DNA from: Burkholderia sp. Bp8992
GTDB taxonomy: Bacteria; Pseudomonadota; Gammaproteobacteria; Burkholderiales; Burkholderiaceae
DNA length: 64,000 bases
NCBI RefSeq assembly: GCF_003853705.1
Contig: NZ_QTQI01000007.1
Coordinates: 186,001-250,000, forward strand
Direction: 5' to 3'
A program made the translations under genes and the position numbers. Shown in pieces: positions 53,034 through 61,906 of the stretch; the first letter of the stretch is position 1; the number at the start of each line of letters is the position of its first letter. The notes beneath the pieces were generated by a model that saw only the letters and a list, made by a program, of their open reading frames with translations, searched no databases and was not told the DNA's origin.

Positions 53034-53067
53034 AAAAACCCGCCGGTGCATGCCGGCGGGTTTTTTT
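53034..53067. terminator. Rho-independent terminator after the aminohydrolase gene
   Basis: AAACCCGCCGG pairs with CCGGCGGGTTT around a 6-base loop, followed by a run of seven T. The upstream A run makes it work in both directions, so it may also serve transcripts from the right. Confidence 0.88.
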
Positions 53068-53203
53068 GAAGGTTCTTCGTGGGGGCCCTGGATGACCGGT
53101 CGAATTCGTCACCCGGAGCGGTCAGTCGGCCCTCTCGGTAGTTGCCGTTCGAACCGAGACCACCGATCCGGTCGGTCCCGATCCACCGTGCGTGCTGTGA
53201 CGG

Positions 53204-54124
53204 CTAGCGAGTCCGATCGCGACGTATCATTGCCGACAGGATATATCTGGCAATTCGTGGATTCTCCCTGATTCGCCGGGTGCTGTAGCCATACCAGTCA
53301 TGACCATATGGCACATAGACGCGCACGTTGAATCCTTGCGACAGCAAAGCGTCACGTAGCGGTTCGCACACCCCCAGCAACATCTGGAACTCATATCGTG
53401 ACCTATCCACCTGCTCGCGTTGCAGCCAGTCGGTTAGCGAATCGATCAATTGGGGATCGTGGGTTGCAATGCCCACGAATGATCCCGCCTGAATCGCGCT
53501 CGAAACGTGCCGAACAAAGTGCGCGTTGATCGCTGTCCGATCTCTCGATGCACCGGCGACGAGATGTTCATTTGCCTCTGCATAAATTCCCTTGCAAATG
53601 CGCATGCGGCTCTTGCGAGCCTTTAGCGGAACGATGTCATCGTTCGTACGCGTCAAATACGCTTGCAGCGCGATTCCGATTGGATATGCGTCGGCTTCGA
53701 GCTTCAAGAACGCGTCGAGTGTTTTCTGGGTGCAACTGATGTCCTCCATATCGATGCATGCGCTGATTCCGTGCGTCGCCGCCGTTCGTAGAATCAACGC
53801 GACGCGCGCCATGCATGCGTCTTCGTCGAGATGCAACCCCAGCGCGGTCAGTTTTATCGACAGCTCGGCGGGCTCGTTTTGCACGCCCAGCCCTTGAACG
53901 AGATCGAGATAATCGCGAGTCATCGACTCTGCCTGAGCTGACGTCGACTCGGTCTCGCCCAACACGTCGACGGTCGTTCGGAAGCCTGCCGCATGGAGCG
54001 CGTGGACGCGCGCGCGGGCATCGGAAAGCGTTTCGCCAGCGATATAGCGGCGCGAAATCTTGCGGATCAGCGAACGGGGGACGAACGGGATGGCGTGAGC
54101 CGCCATCGTATTGAAAATACGCAT
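53204..54124 (-). CDS. Proline dehydrogenase, monofunctional
   Basis: A 306-residue FAD-dependent TIM-barrel proline dehydrogenase (first step of proline catabolism to P5C). Motifs are SIKLTALGLHLDE, LQAYLTRTNDD, RICKGIYAE, FVGIATHDPQLI, EFQMLLGV and VRVYVPYGHDWYGYSTRRIRENP, the active-site arginines. Beta-proteobacteria usually carry the large bifunctional PutA; this stand-alone enzyme with lower-GC codon use could be an extra or acquired copy. No dehydrogenase partner is adjacent. Confidence 0.88.
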   Translation of the reverse strand: MRIFNTMAAHAIPFVPRSLIRKISRRYIAGETLSDARARVHALHAAGFRTTVDVLGETESTSAQAESMTRDYLDLVQGLGVQNEPAELSIKLTALGLHLDEDACMARVALILRTAATHGISACIDMEDISCTQKTLDAFLKLEADAYPIGIALQAYLTRTNDDIVPLKARKSRMRICKGIYAEANEHLVAGASRDRTAINAHFVRHVSSAIQAGSFVGIATHDPQLIDSLTDWLQREQVDRSRYEFQMLLGVCEPLRDALLSQGFNVRVYVPYGHDWYGYSTRRIRENPRIARYILSAMIRRDRTR

Positions 54125-54188
54125 GTTGTGGTCTCGTGAAAATGCAATCGCACGAATCTGGACGCGATAAGTCGATTCGAGCGATATC

Positions 54189-54217
54189 CCCGGACTGTTA
54201 TTGAAAACAGGTCCGGG
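54189..54217. promoter_or_regulatory. Imperfect inverted repeat upstream of proline dehydrogenase
   Basis: CCCGGACTGTT and AACAGGTCCGGG (one-base bulge) flank ATTGAA, 65 bases upstream of the start codon. It may be an operator or hairpin of the leader. Confidence 0.4.
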
Positions 54218-54575
54218 ACGAATGCCGAGGCGGATGCAATCACTGCATCGACACCGGCTTTCAGTGCGTTTTCGAGGGAGGCCAGGCAGCTGCGTACATT
54301 GCTTGAGCGGGATTTGTTGCAGTTCGCTACGGATTGGTCAACGCCTGTTTTCGTTTGTCAGTCAGGCACCGCGAATCGTAGCACGAGCAAATGAACGGCA
54401 GTCATGGACCGATGCGCTGCGATTATCGACAATCGACGCGCTCGTGCCGGAGCCGGATGCCGCCCGACGCGGTCGGCTGTAGCCGGCCCTTCATTCGCAC
54501 GCGGATGACTGCTTTCCGGCGTGTTACCGTCCGCCCATCCATCACCCACCCCATATTGCAGAGGAAGCCGTCAAC

Positions 54576-54604
54576 TTGAAATATACAGCTATGCTGTATA
54601 TTAT
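54576..54604 (+). promoter_or_regulatory. Sigma-70 promoter with operator palindrome in its spacer
   Basis: TTGAAA (54576-54581) and TATTAT (54599-54604) are spaced by exactly 17 bases. ATATACAGC (54581-54589) and GCTGTATAT (54593-54601) are perfect 9-bp inverted arms around TAT, filling the spacer. A repressor bound here would block RNA polymerase. The MarR gene two genes downstream is the obvious candidate, giving an autoregulated operon. Confidence 0.78.
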
Positions 54605-54649
54605 CCGGCGATGCGTCTACTCCGTGACGCGTAAACGCCCGGACAAGGT

Positions 54650-55078
54650 ATGGACACCAACGATCTGAAAACCATCGTCACGCGGTTCAATCGCGAGGTT
54701 ATCCAAGACGGCAATCGTGAGTCTTTCGAAGCACTTATGGCGCCGGATTTCGTCAATTGGTCAGCGCCCACTGAAGCACAACGCGGTGCCGAAACGATGT
54801 GGAGGACCTTTGCCACAGTGTTACGTCCCGCAATCGGGGGGCTGCAAGTGCACATTCACGAGCAACTCTGCGATGGCGACAAAGTGATCACGCGAAAGAC
54901 GATCTCGGGCAAACACGTCGGATCTCTGCTTGGCATCGAAGCAACCGGCAAGGATGTTGCCATCGACGTGATCGACATCGTTCACATCCGCGATGGGCGC
55001 TACTTCGAGCACTGGGGTGTCAATACGCTCGCCGCGGTTGTGGCCCAACTCCGGCAAGCGGGAAGTCTCGCGACATGA
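54650..55078 (+). CDS. SnoaL-like/ester cyclase-family protein
   Basis: A 142-residue protein of the SnoaL/NTF2-like fold: LKTIVTRFNREVIQDGNRESFEALMAPDFVNWSAP, HIHEQLCDGDKVITRKTISGKH, and IVHIRDGRYFEHWGVNTLAAVVAQL. Members include polyketide cyclases and isomerases but many are uncharacterised. The start is preceded by a weak AAGG. The stop overlaps the MarR start. Being controlled together with MarR suggests a response to a small xenobiotic or hydroxy-aromatic compound. Confidence 0.78.
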   Translation: MDTNDLKTIVTRFNREVIQDGNRESFEALMAPDFVNWSAPTEAQRGAETMWRTFATVLRPAIGGLQVHIHEQLCDGDKVITRKTISGKHVGSLLGIEATGKDVAIDVIDIVHIRDGRYFEHWGVNTLAAVVAQLRQAGSLAT

Positions 55079-55530
55079 GTCAGTCAAAGCGGGCGACAAC
55101 ACAACCTTCCGACGCCACGGAAGCTGCGCTTCTTGCTGAATCCCTCCGCGAGGTGGTGAGCCGTTTCGTCAAGAGTGCCCGGGAACAAAGTGGCACGGGC
55201 TCTAACGCCCAGAACGAAACCCTCGCAGCTTTGGAGCGCGCGGGGCCGGTAAGCATTGCGACGCTGGCCGAACGCAGGAATGTGACGCATCAGACGATGC
55301 GGCTGATCGTGATGAAACTGGTCGAGCAAAATCTTTTGACCTTGAAACAGGACCCCGACGATCGTCGCGCCTACCTCGTGCACATGTCCGACGCCGGGCA
55401 GCACCAGATGGCACGAGAGAGGGCCGCGCGCGTGCACTGGCTGACCGAGCGGCTGCTCGTCAAGACGAGCCCGGAAGAGCGCCGGCTCCTGAAGGCGGCG
55501 GCTCAGGTGCTCGAAAGGCTGATCGATTAA
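55075..55530 (+). CDS. MarR-family transcriptional regulator
   Basis: A 151-residue MarR protein: NETLAALERAGPVSIATLAERRNVTHQTMRLIVMKLVEQNLLTLKQDPDDRRAYLVHMSDAG is the winged helix with the DDRRA wing. Its ATG overlaps the SnoaL stop codon. It probably binds the palindrome in the operon promoter. The ligand is unknown. Confidence 0.87.
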   Translation: MSQSKRATTQPSDATEAALLAESLREVVSRFVKSAREQSGTGSNAQNETLAALERAGPVSIATLAERRNVTHQTMRLIVMKLVEQNLLTLKQDPDDRRAYLVHMSDAGQHQMARERAARVHWLTERLLVKTSPEERRLLKAAAQVLERLID

Positions 55531-55689
55531 AGATACTACTCTTGTGAAGGGTGCGATCGATGCGATAGCAGTCGGCTGAACGACCTGGCCAGCTAACGTC
55601 GAATGGCGACTTCCGGCCGAAAGGCGCCGATCCTCCCCGCATTCCCCGGCAACGCGTGATAAATCTGTTTTCAACGGCGCAGCGTATCG

Positions 55690-56484
55690 CTACAGCCCGA
55701 GTGCACCCGCTGCAAGCATTGCAACCTGCAGCCGCGTATCGGGCGGCAGCCCGTCCTCCATCAGCCATACCGCCGACAAGCCCGACCACGCGAGAATCCA
55801 CTGCAATAGCCGGTGCCGGTCCAACTGCGCGGCGTCGGCCACGACCGTAACGCGCTGCTCGAAACGCACGGGATCGACCGCGATGTCATGCGCGGGATTG
55901 CAGAACAGGTTCGCGTAATCGAACGTGCGCTCGCCGCGCAGCGCTTTCGGGTCGATCGCGCGCCAGCCGCGATCGCCGAAATGAAGGATGTTTCCGTGAT
56001 GGATGTCGCCGTGCAGGACGACTTCGTCGACGGGCGACTCGGCCAGCAACTGACGAGCGATCGCCGCCGAGCGGCGCAGCGCGTCGTGGTCGGCATCGTT
56101 CGACAGCAGCGCGTAAAACCAGTCATGCAGCGGCACGACCGGAGGCACCTGCGGCGCACGATGCACGTGCAGCCGCGCGACGACGTCGCAGGCGATGCGC
56201 ATCGTGTCGTCGTCGTGGCCCGATGCGGACAACGCGGCCAGCGACGGCGCCGGCTGCGCGCGTTCGAGCAGGATCGCGTCGCCGTCGTGCTGCCACACCT
56301 GCGCGGCGCCTTGCCCGTTCCACCAGCTCATCAGCGCATTGCCGCGCCGCTCTTCGTCGCATGTGGCGACCTTCAGCATCGCGGGCCGCGCGTGCCAGAC
56401 GACCGGCAACAGGCCGCCGCTCGCGGTCAGGATCGGGCCGCCGTCGGGGACGAGGCCCCACAGGGTGAGGTATCGATCGAACAT
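55690..56484 (-). CDS. Aminoglycoside/hydroxyurea kinase-like phosphotransferase
   Basis: A 264-residue protein of the aminoglycoside/hydroxyurea antibiotic kinase (APH(6)-like) family: VVLHGDIHHGNILHFG is the Brenner-type catalytic motif HGD and DPKALRGERTFDYANLF the DxD-type metal site. An N-terminal kinase lobe has PAMLKVATCDEERRG. It resembles streptomycin 6-phosphotransferases in family, but genomic relatives are often of unknown substrate, so resistance is not shown. The start at 56484 is an ATG; an in-frame TTG lies 15 bases upstream. Confidence 0.82.
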   Translation of the reverse strand: MFDRYLTLWGLVPDGGPILTASGGLLPVVWHARPAMLKVATCDEERRGNALMSWWNGQGAAQVWQHDGDAILLERAQPAPSLAALSASGHDDDTMRIACDVVARLHVHRAPQVPPVVPLHDWFYALLSNDADHDALRRSAAIARQLLAESPVDEVVLHGDIHHGNILHFGDRGWRAIDPKALRGERTFDYANLFCNPAHDIAVDPVRFEQRVTVVADAAQLDRHRLLQWILAWSGLSAVWLMEDGLPPDTRLQVAMLAAGALGL

Positions 56485-56605
56485 CCGACGATGGTACAAG
56501 CGAACCGGCTCGCGTGCCCGGCGCGCTCGGCTGCCGCGTCATGCCGCAGATCCGCATACACGGTGCGTGCGGGCCCCGAAGCGCTTTCCTAAATAAAATT
56601 TAGCC

Positions 56606-56620
56606 AGCCAAACTTTGGCT
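56606..56620. promoter_or_regulatory. Perfect 7-1-7 palindrome before the penicillin-binding protein gene
   Basis: AGCCAAA-C-TTTGGCT lies in an AT-rich stretch 108 bases before the start codon, and a wider TTTAGCCA/TGGCTAAA pair overlaps it. It is a possible operator for the penicillin-binding protein gene or the divergent kinase gene. Confidence 0.45.
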
Positions 56621-56727
56621 AAAGAATCTTCCGGTTTCGGGCCATCCCTTCGACAATGCGCGCCTTCCGTGACCGGTCGGCGCCCCTCTTGCGCCGGCTG
56701 TCGCGGGCACTGAAGAAGGAGCCCGAC

Positions 56728-58848
56728 ATGACCGACCACACCGCCAACCCTCCACCGCCACCTGCGCCGCCGCCACGCCGCCGCCGCGTGTGGCGCACGC
56801 TCGCGGGCGCGCTGCTGGGCCTGACGCTCGCGTGCGCGGGCATCGGTGCATGGACGATCGATCGCATCTGGACGCAGCTGCCGTCCGTCGAGCATCTGGC
56901 CGTCTATCGTCCCGCGCTGCCGCTGCGGATCTTCTCGCGCGACGGCGACCTGCTCGCCGAATACGGCGTCGAGCGGCGCGAGTTCGTGCCGCTCGAGCGC
57001 ATCCCGCCGCTGATGCGTCACGCGCTGCTCGCGGCCGAGGACGCGAAGTTCTACGAGCACGGCGCGGTCGATGTCGGCGGCCTCGCGCGCGCGACGTTCG
57101 CGAACGTCGTCACGGGGCAGCCGGGGCAGGGCGGCAGCACGATCACGATGCAGGTCGCGCGCAACTTCTACCTGACGCGCGACAAGGTGCTGAGCCGCAA
57201 GCTCGCCGAGATCCTGATGGCGGCGAAGCTCGAACGCGAATACAGCAAGGACAAGCTGCTCGAGCTGTACATGAACGAGATCTACCTGGGCGAGCGCGCG
57301 TACGGCTTCGCGGCCGCCGCGAACGTGTATTTCGGCAAGCCGCTCGATGCGCTGAGCGCGGGCGAAGCGGCCGTGCTCGCGGGGCTGCCGAAGGCGCCGT
57401 CCGCGTTCAACCCGGTCGTCAATCCGGCGCGTGCGACCGCGCGGCGCAACTATGTGCTCGGCCGCATGCACGCGCTCGGCCAGCTCGACGACGCGACGTA
57501 TCGCGCGGCCGTCGACGCACCGATCGCGCTGGCGACCACGCCGCCGCCCGGGATCGTCGCGGCGCCATATGTCGCCGAGCGTGCGCGCCGGATGATGGTC
57601 GAGCGGTTTCATGACGACGCGTACACGCTCGGCCTCGACGTGACGACGACGATCTCGATGCGCGACCAGCGCGCGGCCGAAGCGGCGCTCGAGCGCACGC
57701 TGAACCGGCAGCCGCGCGCGCAGCGCGATGCGCGCAACGGGCTCGAAGGCGCGCTCGTGTCGCTCGATGCGGCTACCGGCGACATGCTCGCGCTGGTCGG
57801 CGGCGCGGATTTCAACCGCAACGTGTTCGACCATGCGCTGCAGGCGTATCGCCAGCCGGGCTCGAGCTTCAAGCCGTTCGTCTATTCGGCGGCGCTGGAG
57901 AAGGGCTACTTCCCCGGCGTGCTGGTCGATGACACGCAGCGCACGCTCACGCGCGCGGAAACCGGCGCGCAGCCATGGCGGCCGCGCAATTTCGGCAACC
58001 GCTACGAAGGCTTCATCCCGGTGCGGCGCGGGCTCGTGCGCTCGAAAAACCTGGTTGCGGTCAGCCTGATGCAGGCCACCGACGCGCGCTACGTGCAGCA
58101 GCACGCGGTGCATTTCGGCTTCGACGCGCAGCGCAATCCGGCGTCGCTGCCGCTTGCGCTCGGCGCGGGCGCGGTGACGCCGCTCGAACTCGCGAGCGCG
58201 TACAGCGTGTTCGCGAACGGCGGCACGCGGATGGAGCCGCGCCTGATCCTGTCGGTGAAGCAGCGTCACGGCGGCGCGATGTACGAAGCGACCGCGCCGT
58301 CGGGCGGGCGCGTCGTGTCGGCGCGCAACGCGTTCGTGATGGACAGCATGCTGCGCGACGTCGTGCGCGCCGGCACCGCGCGCGGCGCGCTCGCGCTGCG
58401 CCGCGACGATGCGGCCGGCAAGACGGGCACGTCGAACGGCTCGAAGGACGTGTGGTTCGCCGGTTACTCGTCGGGCATCGTCGCGGTCGCGTGGCTCGGC
58501 TACGACACGCCGCGCCCGATGGGGCGCGCGACCGGCGCGACGCTGGCGCTGCCGGTCTGGCTCGACTACATGAAGACGGCCGTCGACGGGCGCACGCCGG
58601 TCGATGCGACGCCGCCGCAGGATGTCGCGCTCGTCGACGGCGACTTCGTCTACGCCGAATACACGCACGGCGCCTGTACGGCCGACGTGCCGTCCTACAT
58701 TCGCAGCCGCTTCGCATGCGGCGGTGCGCTGGCAGCTGATGCGCCGGATGCGCAGCGCGACGGCGGCAGGCACGACGAGCCGATGCCTGCGGCCGTCGAT
58801 GCGGCCGAGCGCGAACGCGTGCTCGACCTGTTCCGGACCGACGACTGA
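56728..58848 (+). CDS. Class A penicillin-binding protein (bifunctional transglycosylase/transpeptidase)
   Basis: A 706-residue peptidoglycan synthase. After a Pro-rich cytoplasmic tail and one helix (TLAGALLGLTLACAGIGAW), the GT51 domain has Glu104 in EDAKFYEH and GGSTITMQVARNF. The transpeptidase has Ser379-xx-Lys382 (PGSSFKPFVY), SKN in RSKNLVAV and KTGT in GKTGTSNG. It is shorter than PBP1a, lacking the OB-like insertion between the domains. AAGGAG precedes ATG 56728. It is a second or accessory class A enzyme in a genome that should also carry a standard mrcA. Confidence 0.92.
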   Translation: MTDHTANPPPPPAPPPRRRRVWRTLAGALLGLTLACAGIGAWTIDRIWTQLPSVEHLAVYRPALPLRIFSRDGDLLAEYGVERREFVPLERIPPLMRHALLAAEDAKFYEHGAVDVGGLARATFANVVTGQPGQGGSTITMQVARNFYLTRDKVLSRKLAEILMAAKLEREYSKDKLLELYMNEIYLGERAYGFAAAANVYFGKPLDALSAGEAAVLAGLPKAPSAFNPVVNPARATARRNYVLGRMHALGQLDDATYRAAVDAPIALATTPPPGIVAAPYVAERARRMMVERFHDDAYTLGLDVTTTISMRDQRAAEAALERTLNRQPRAQRDARNGLEGALVSLDAATGDMLALVGGADFNRNVFDHALQAYRQPGSSFKPFVYSAALEKGYFPGVLVDDTQRTLTRAETGAQPWRPRNFGNRYEGFIPVRRGLVRSKNLVAVSLMQATDARYVQQHAVHFGFDAQRNPASLPLALGAGAVTPLELASAYSVFANGGTRMEPRLILSVKQRHGGAMYEATAPSGGRVVSARNAFVMDSMLRDVVRAGTARGALALRRDDAAGKTGTSNGSKDVWFAGYSSGIVAVAWLGYDTPRPMGRATGATLALPVWLDYMKTAVDGRTPVDATPPQDVALVDGDFVYAEYTHGACTADVPSYIRSRFACGGALAADAPDAQRDGGRHDEPMPAAVDAAERERVLDLFRTDD

Positions 58849-58856
58849 CGCGCACC

Positions 58857-59468
58857 ATGCATACGCTTTATCTGATTGCGATCGTCGCGGAAGCGATGTC
58901 GGGGGCGCTGATGGGCATGCGCCGCGGGATGGACCGCTTCGGGCTCGCGCTCGTCGGCGCGGTGACGGCGCTCGGCGGCGGTACCGTGCGCGACGTGCTG
59001 CTCGGTCACTATCCGCTCGGCTGGATCGCGCACCCGGAATACCTGGTGATCACGCTGGCCGCGGCGACCGTCGCGTCGTGGGCGGCACGGCACGTCGCTC
59101 GGATGAAGGCGCTGTTCGTCACCGTCGATGCGATCGGCCTCGCGGCGTTCACGATCATCGGCTGCGACGTCGGCGCGTCGACCGGCACCGCACCGATCAT
59201 CGTCGTGCTGGCTGGTGCGATCACGGGCGTCTGCGGCGGGATGCTGCGCGACCTGCTGTGCAACGAGATGCCGCTGATCCTGCGCGAAGAGCTCTATGCG
59301 AGCGTCGCGTTCGTCACGGGCGGGCTGTATGTCGGGATGCAGCATCTTGGTATCGACGCGGGTTTTGCGACGATCGTCGCGCTGGCGGCCGGGTTCTCGA
59401 TGCGGATGCTCGCCGTGCGGCTCGGGTGGAAGATGCGGACGTTCGGCGCGGCGGATCTGGAGCACTGA
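58857..59468 (+). CDS. TRIC-family (UPF0126) cation channel protein
   Basis: A 203-residue membrane protein with seven helices and two repeats, each with a glycine-rich kink: GALMGMRRGMDRFGLALVGAVTALGGGTVRDVLLG and VLAGAITGVCGGMLRDLLCNEMP. TRIC-type proteins conduct monovalent cations; some bacterial family members are linked to glycine export. It begins eight bases after the penicillin-binding protein stop codon, so co-transcription is likely. Confidence 0.87.
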   Translation: MHTLYLIAIVAEAMSGALMGMRRGMDRFGLALVGAVTALGGGTVRDVLLGHYPLGWIAHPEYLVITLAAATVASWAARHVARMKALFVTVDAIGLAAFTIIGCDVGASTGTAPIIVVLAGAITGVCGGMLRDLLCNEMPLILREELYASVAFVTGGLYVGMQHLGIDAGFATIVALAAGFSMRMLAVRLGWKMRTFGAADLEH

Positions 59469-59490
59469 GTGCTTGTGGCCGCGCCTGCAT

Positions 59491-59874
59491 TCAATCGCGC
59501 TGCATCACCTGAAAGACGTTTCCCTCCGGATCGAGGCCATCGAACATCCGGTACGGGAAGCCGTCGTAGCGCTTGAGATCGCGCACGGTCACGCCGTCGC
59601 GGGCGAGCCGGTCGCGATGCGCGGCGATATCGGTGCCGATGCCGAAGACGAGTTTCACGTTGCTGGTGTCCGTATGCGTACGGGCGAGCGTGCCCGCATG
59701 GCGGAAAGCGGGGCCGGCCAGATGCAGCGCAAGTTCGATCGCGCCTGCGTCGAGCACGACCCATTCGCCATCGATCTCCTCGATGACCGATAGCTCGAAA
59801 TGCCGCTGGTAGAACGCCTTCAGCAGCGCGACGTCATGGACGTACAGGATGATGCGGGTCATCGGAAGCGTCAC
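59491..59874 (-). CDS. VOC-superfamily (glyoxalase-like) protein
   Basis: A 127-residue protein with two beta-alpha-beta-beta-beta modules: MTRIILYVHDVALLKAFYQRHFELSVIEEI, then NVKLVFGI, and GFPYRMFDGLDPEGNVFQVM. These proteins bind metal and catalyse isomerase, lyase or dioxygenase reactions, or bind antibiotics. The GTG at 59874 has GAGGAG seven bases upstream; the ATG at 59862 lies farther from it. The function is unknown. Confidence 0.8.
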   Translation of the reverse strand: MTLPMTRIILYVHDVALLKAFYQRHFELSVIEEIDGEWVVLDAGAIELALHLAGPAFRHAGTLARTHTDTSNVKLVFGIGTDIAAHRDRLARDGVTVRDLKRYDGFPYRMFDGLDPEGNVFQVMQRD

Positions 59875-59961
59875 GTCGGTCTCCTCGACGGGAATGTACG
59901 GTCGATCTTGATCGAAAGGTGCGGACAACGGCAATGCATCGAGCGATGCGGCGCCCCCGCG

Positions 59962-60783
59962 CTACGCGGGCACCATCACCGGCGGCGCACCGTCGCCGGT
60001 GTCCACCATCTTCACCGCGAACCCGTAGCACTGCGCGATATGCGCGGGCGTCATCACGTCGCGCGGTGCGCCGTGCGCGACGATCGTGCCGTCGGCGAGC
60101 ATCGCGATCGTATCCGCGTGCCGCGCGGCGAGGTTCGGATCGTGGACGATCGCCAGCACGCCGAGCTGCCATTCGCGCGCGACAGCGCGCACGGTGTCGA
60201 GCAGGCGATGCTGGTGCGCGAGGTCGAGCGCGGCGGTCGGCTCGTCGAGCAGCAGGTAGCGCGGGCCGCCTTCCGTCGCGTCGTCGTCCGGCCACAGCTG
60301 CGCGAGCACGCGGGCGAACTGCACGCGCGCGAGTTCGCCGCCGGACAGCGTCGTGACGTCGCGGCCGACGAGCGCATCGGCGTCCGCGCGTTCGAGGGCA
60401 CGCCATGCAATGTCGCGATCGCGGTGCGACGTCGCGCCGCTGCGCCGCGCATGCGGATAGCGGCCGAGTAGCACGATTTCGTCGACGCTGAACGGGAAGG
60501 CCGGCTGCGCGGCCTGCGGCAGCACCGCGCGCAGGCATGCGAGCCGCAGCGCGTCGATGCGCGCGAGCGGTTCGCCGTTCAGCGTGACGTCGCCCGTCAC
60601 GCGCACGCCGTTCGGCGCGACGCTGCCGGTCAGTTCGCCGGCGAAGGTCTTCAGCAGCGTGCTCTTGCCCGCGCCGTTGCGGCCGAGCAGCGCGGTCACG
60701 CGGCCGGGTTCGATGGACAGCGACAGGTTGCGCAGGATCGTGTCGTGCCGGCGGGCGACGTCGAGGTGGTGAGCGGTCAGCAT
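59962..60783 (-). CDS. hmuV: Hemin ABC transporter ATP-binding protein
   Basis: A 273-residue ATPase of the hemin importer. Walker A is GRNGAGKST (residues 34-42), [24 protein letters not shown] is the HmuV-type Q-loop, [15 protein letters not shown] the signature and [12 protein letters not shown] Walker B. Start MLTAHHLDV. It is 19 bases after hmuU and the last gene of hmuSTUV. It powers heme entry across the inner membrane. Confidence 0.92.
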   Translation of the reverse strand: MLTAHHLDVARRHDTILRNLSLSIEPGRVTALLGRNGAGKSTLLKTFAGELTGSVAPNGVRVTGDVTLNGEPLARIDALRLACLRAVLPQAAQPAFPFSVDEIVLLGRYPHARRSGATSHRDRDIAWRALERADADALVGRDVTTLSGGELARVQFARVLAQLWPDDDATEGGPRYLLLDEPTAALDLAHQHRLLDTVRAVAREWQLGVLAIVHDPNLAARHADTIAMLADGTIVAHGAPRDVMTPAHIAQCYGFAVKMVDTGDGAPPVMVPA

Positions 60784-60802
60784 GGTCGTCGTGAAGAAAG
60801 GA

Positions 60803-61891
60803 TTACCCGCCGAGCGCACCGCGGCTTTTCCACAGCAGCGCGAGGAAGAACGGCGCGCCGAGCAGCGCGGTCAGCACGCCGAGCGGAATTTCGGCCGGTG
60901 CGGCGACGGTGCGCGCGGCGAGATCGGCGGCGAGCGTGAGCAACGCGCCGAGCAGCGCGGCACCGGGCAGCACGATGCGCTGGTCGGGGCCGCATGCGAG
61001 GCGTACGCAATGCGGCGCGACGAGCCCGATGAAGCCGATGATGCCCGCGCACGACACCAGTGCACCGACCGCAAGCGCGACCGCGACGAGCACGCGCCGC
61101 TTCAGCCGCTGCACGGGCACGCCGAGGTGCAACGCCTCGGTTTCGCCGAGCTGCAGCGCGTTCAGCGCATCGCGTTCGCGCGCGAGCAGCATGCAGCCGA
61201 CCGCGACGCACGGCGCGACGGCCGCCAGCGCGGACCATTGCGCGCCGCCGAGGCTGCCGAGGCTCCAGAAGGTCAGCGAGCGCAGCTGCGCGTCGTCGGC
61301 GACGAACGTGAGCAGCCCGATGGCCGCGCCGACCAGCGCATTGATCGCAATGCCGGCGAGCAGCAGCAGCGGCAGCGCGAGCCGGCCGCGCGACGCGGCG
61401 AGCCGGTAGACGAGCGCGGCGACCGCGAGCGCGCCCGCGAACGCGGCGACGGGCAGCAAGGCCGCGCTCGCGTGCGTGGCAAAGAGCGCGGGGCCGAGCA
61501 CGATCATCGTCGTCGCGCCGAGTGCGGCGCCGCTCGACACGCCGACGAGGCCCGGATCGGCGAGCGGATTGCGGAACAGCGCCTGCATCGCGGCGCCGGT
61601 TGCGCCGAAGCCGCCGCCGACCAGCAGCGCGAGCGCGACGCGCGGCGCGCGGATGTCGAACAGCACCGCGCGCGCCTGCTGCGCGGCGGCATCGCCGGTC
61701 AGCGCGGCCCACGCTTCCGCGAGCGGAATGCGGTACGCGCCGACGCACAGCGCGACGACCGACATCGCGCACACGAGCGCTGCGAGCGCGGCCAGTGCAA
61801 ACGGGGCAACGCGGCGCGACGTGCCGACGCGCGCGGCGCCGGAGCGCGAGGCGGGCGACGGCGTGGAGAAGGGCGAAGCGTGAGCGGGCAT
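60803..61891 (-). CDS. hmuU: Hemin ABC transporter permease
   Basis: A 362-residue permease of the BtuC/FecCD family with about nine or ten helices. [48 protein letters not shown] is the diagnostic N-terminal segment, and [23 protein letters not shown] is the ATPase contact loop. It starts 15 bases after the hmuT stop codon. Confidence 0.93.
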   Translation of the reverse strand: MPAHASPFSTPSPASRSGAARVGTSRRVAPFALAALAALVCAMSVVALCVGAYRIPLAEAWAALTGDAAAQQARAVLFDIRAPRVALALLVGGGFGATGAAMQALFRNPLADPGLVGVSSGAALGATTMIVLGPALFATHASAALLPVAAFAGALAVAALVYRLAASRGRLALPLLLLAGIAINALVGAAIGLLTFVADDAQLRSLTFWSLGSLGGAQWSALAAVAPCVAVGCMLLARERDALNALQLGETEALHLGVPVQRLKRRVLVAVALAVGALVSCAGIIGFIGLVAPHCVRLACGPDQRIVLPGAALLGALLTLAADLAARTVAAPAEIPLGVLTALLGAPFFLALLWKSRGALGG

Positions 61892-61906
61892 CGTGGCGAT
61901 CCGGAA

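Larger units (their letters stand above)
54125..54649. other. Intergenic region, proline dehydrogenase / SnoaL gene
   Basis: 525 bases, divergent between proline dehydrogenase and the SnoaL-like gene. It holds an imperfect inverted repeat (54,189-54,217) and the promoter/operator at 54,576-54,604. No credible gene was seen. Confidence 0.6.

Noticed and set aside
56539-58773. Antisense open frame of about 744 codons over the penicillin-binding protein gene
   Set aside because: Arg/Ala/Val-rich composition and full overlap with a gene carrying intact catalytic motifs.
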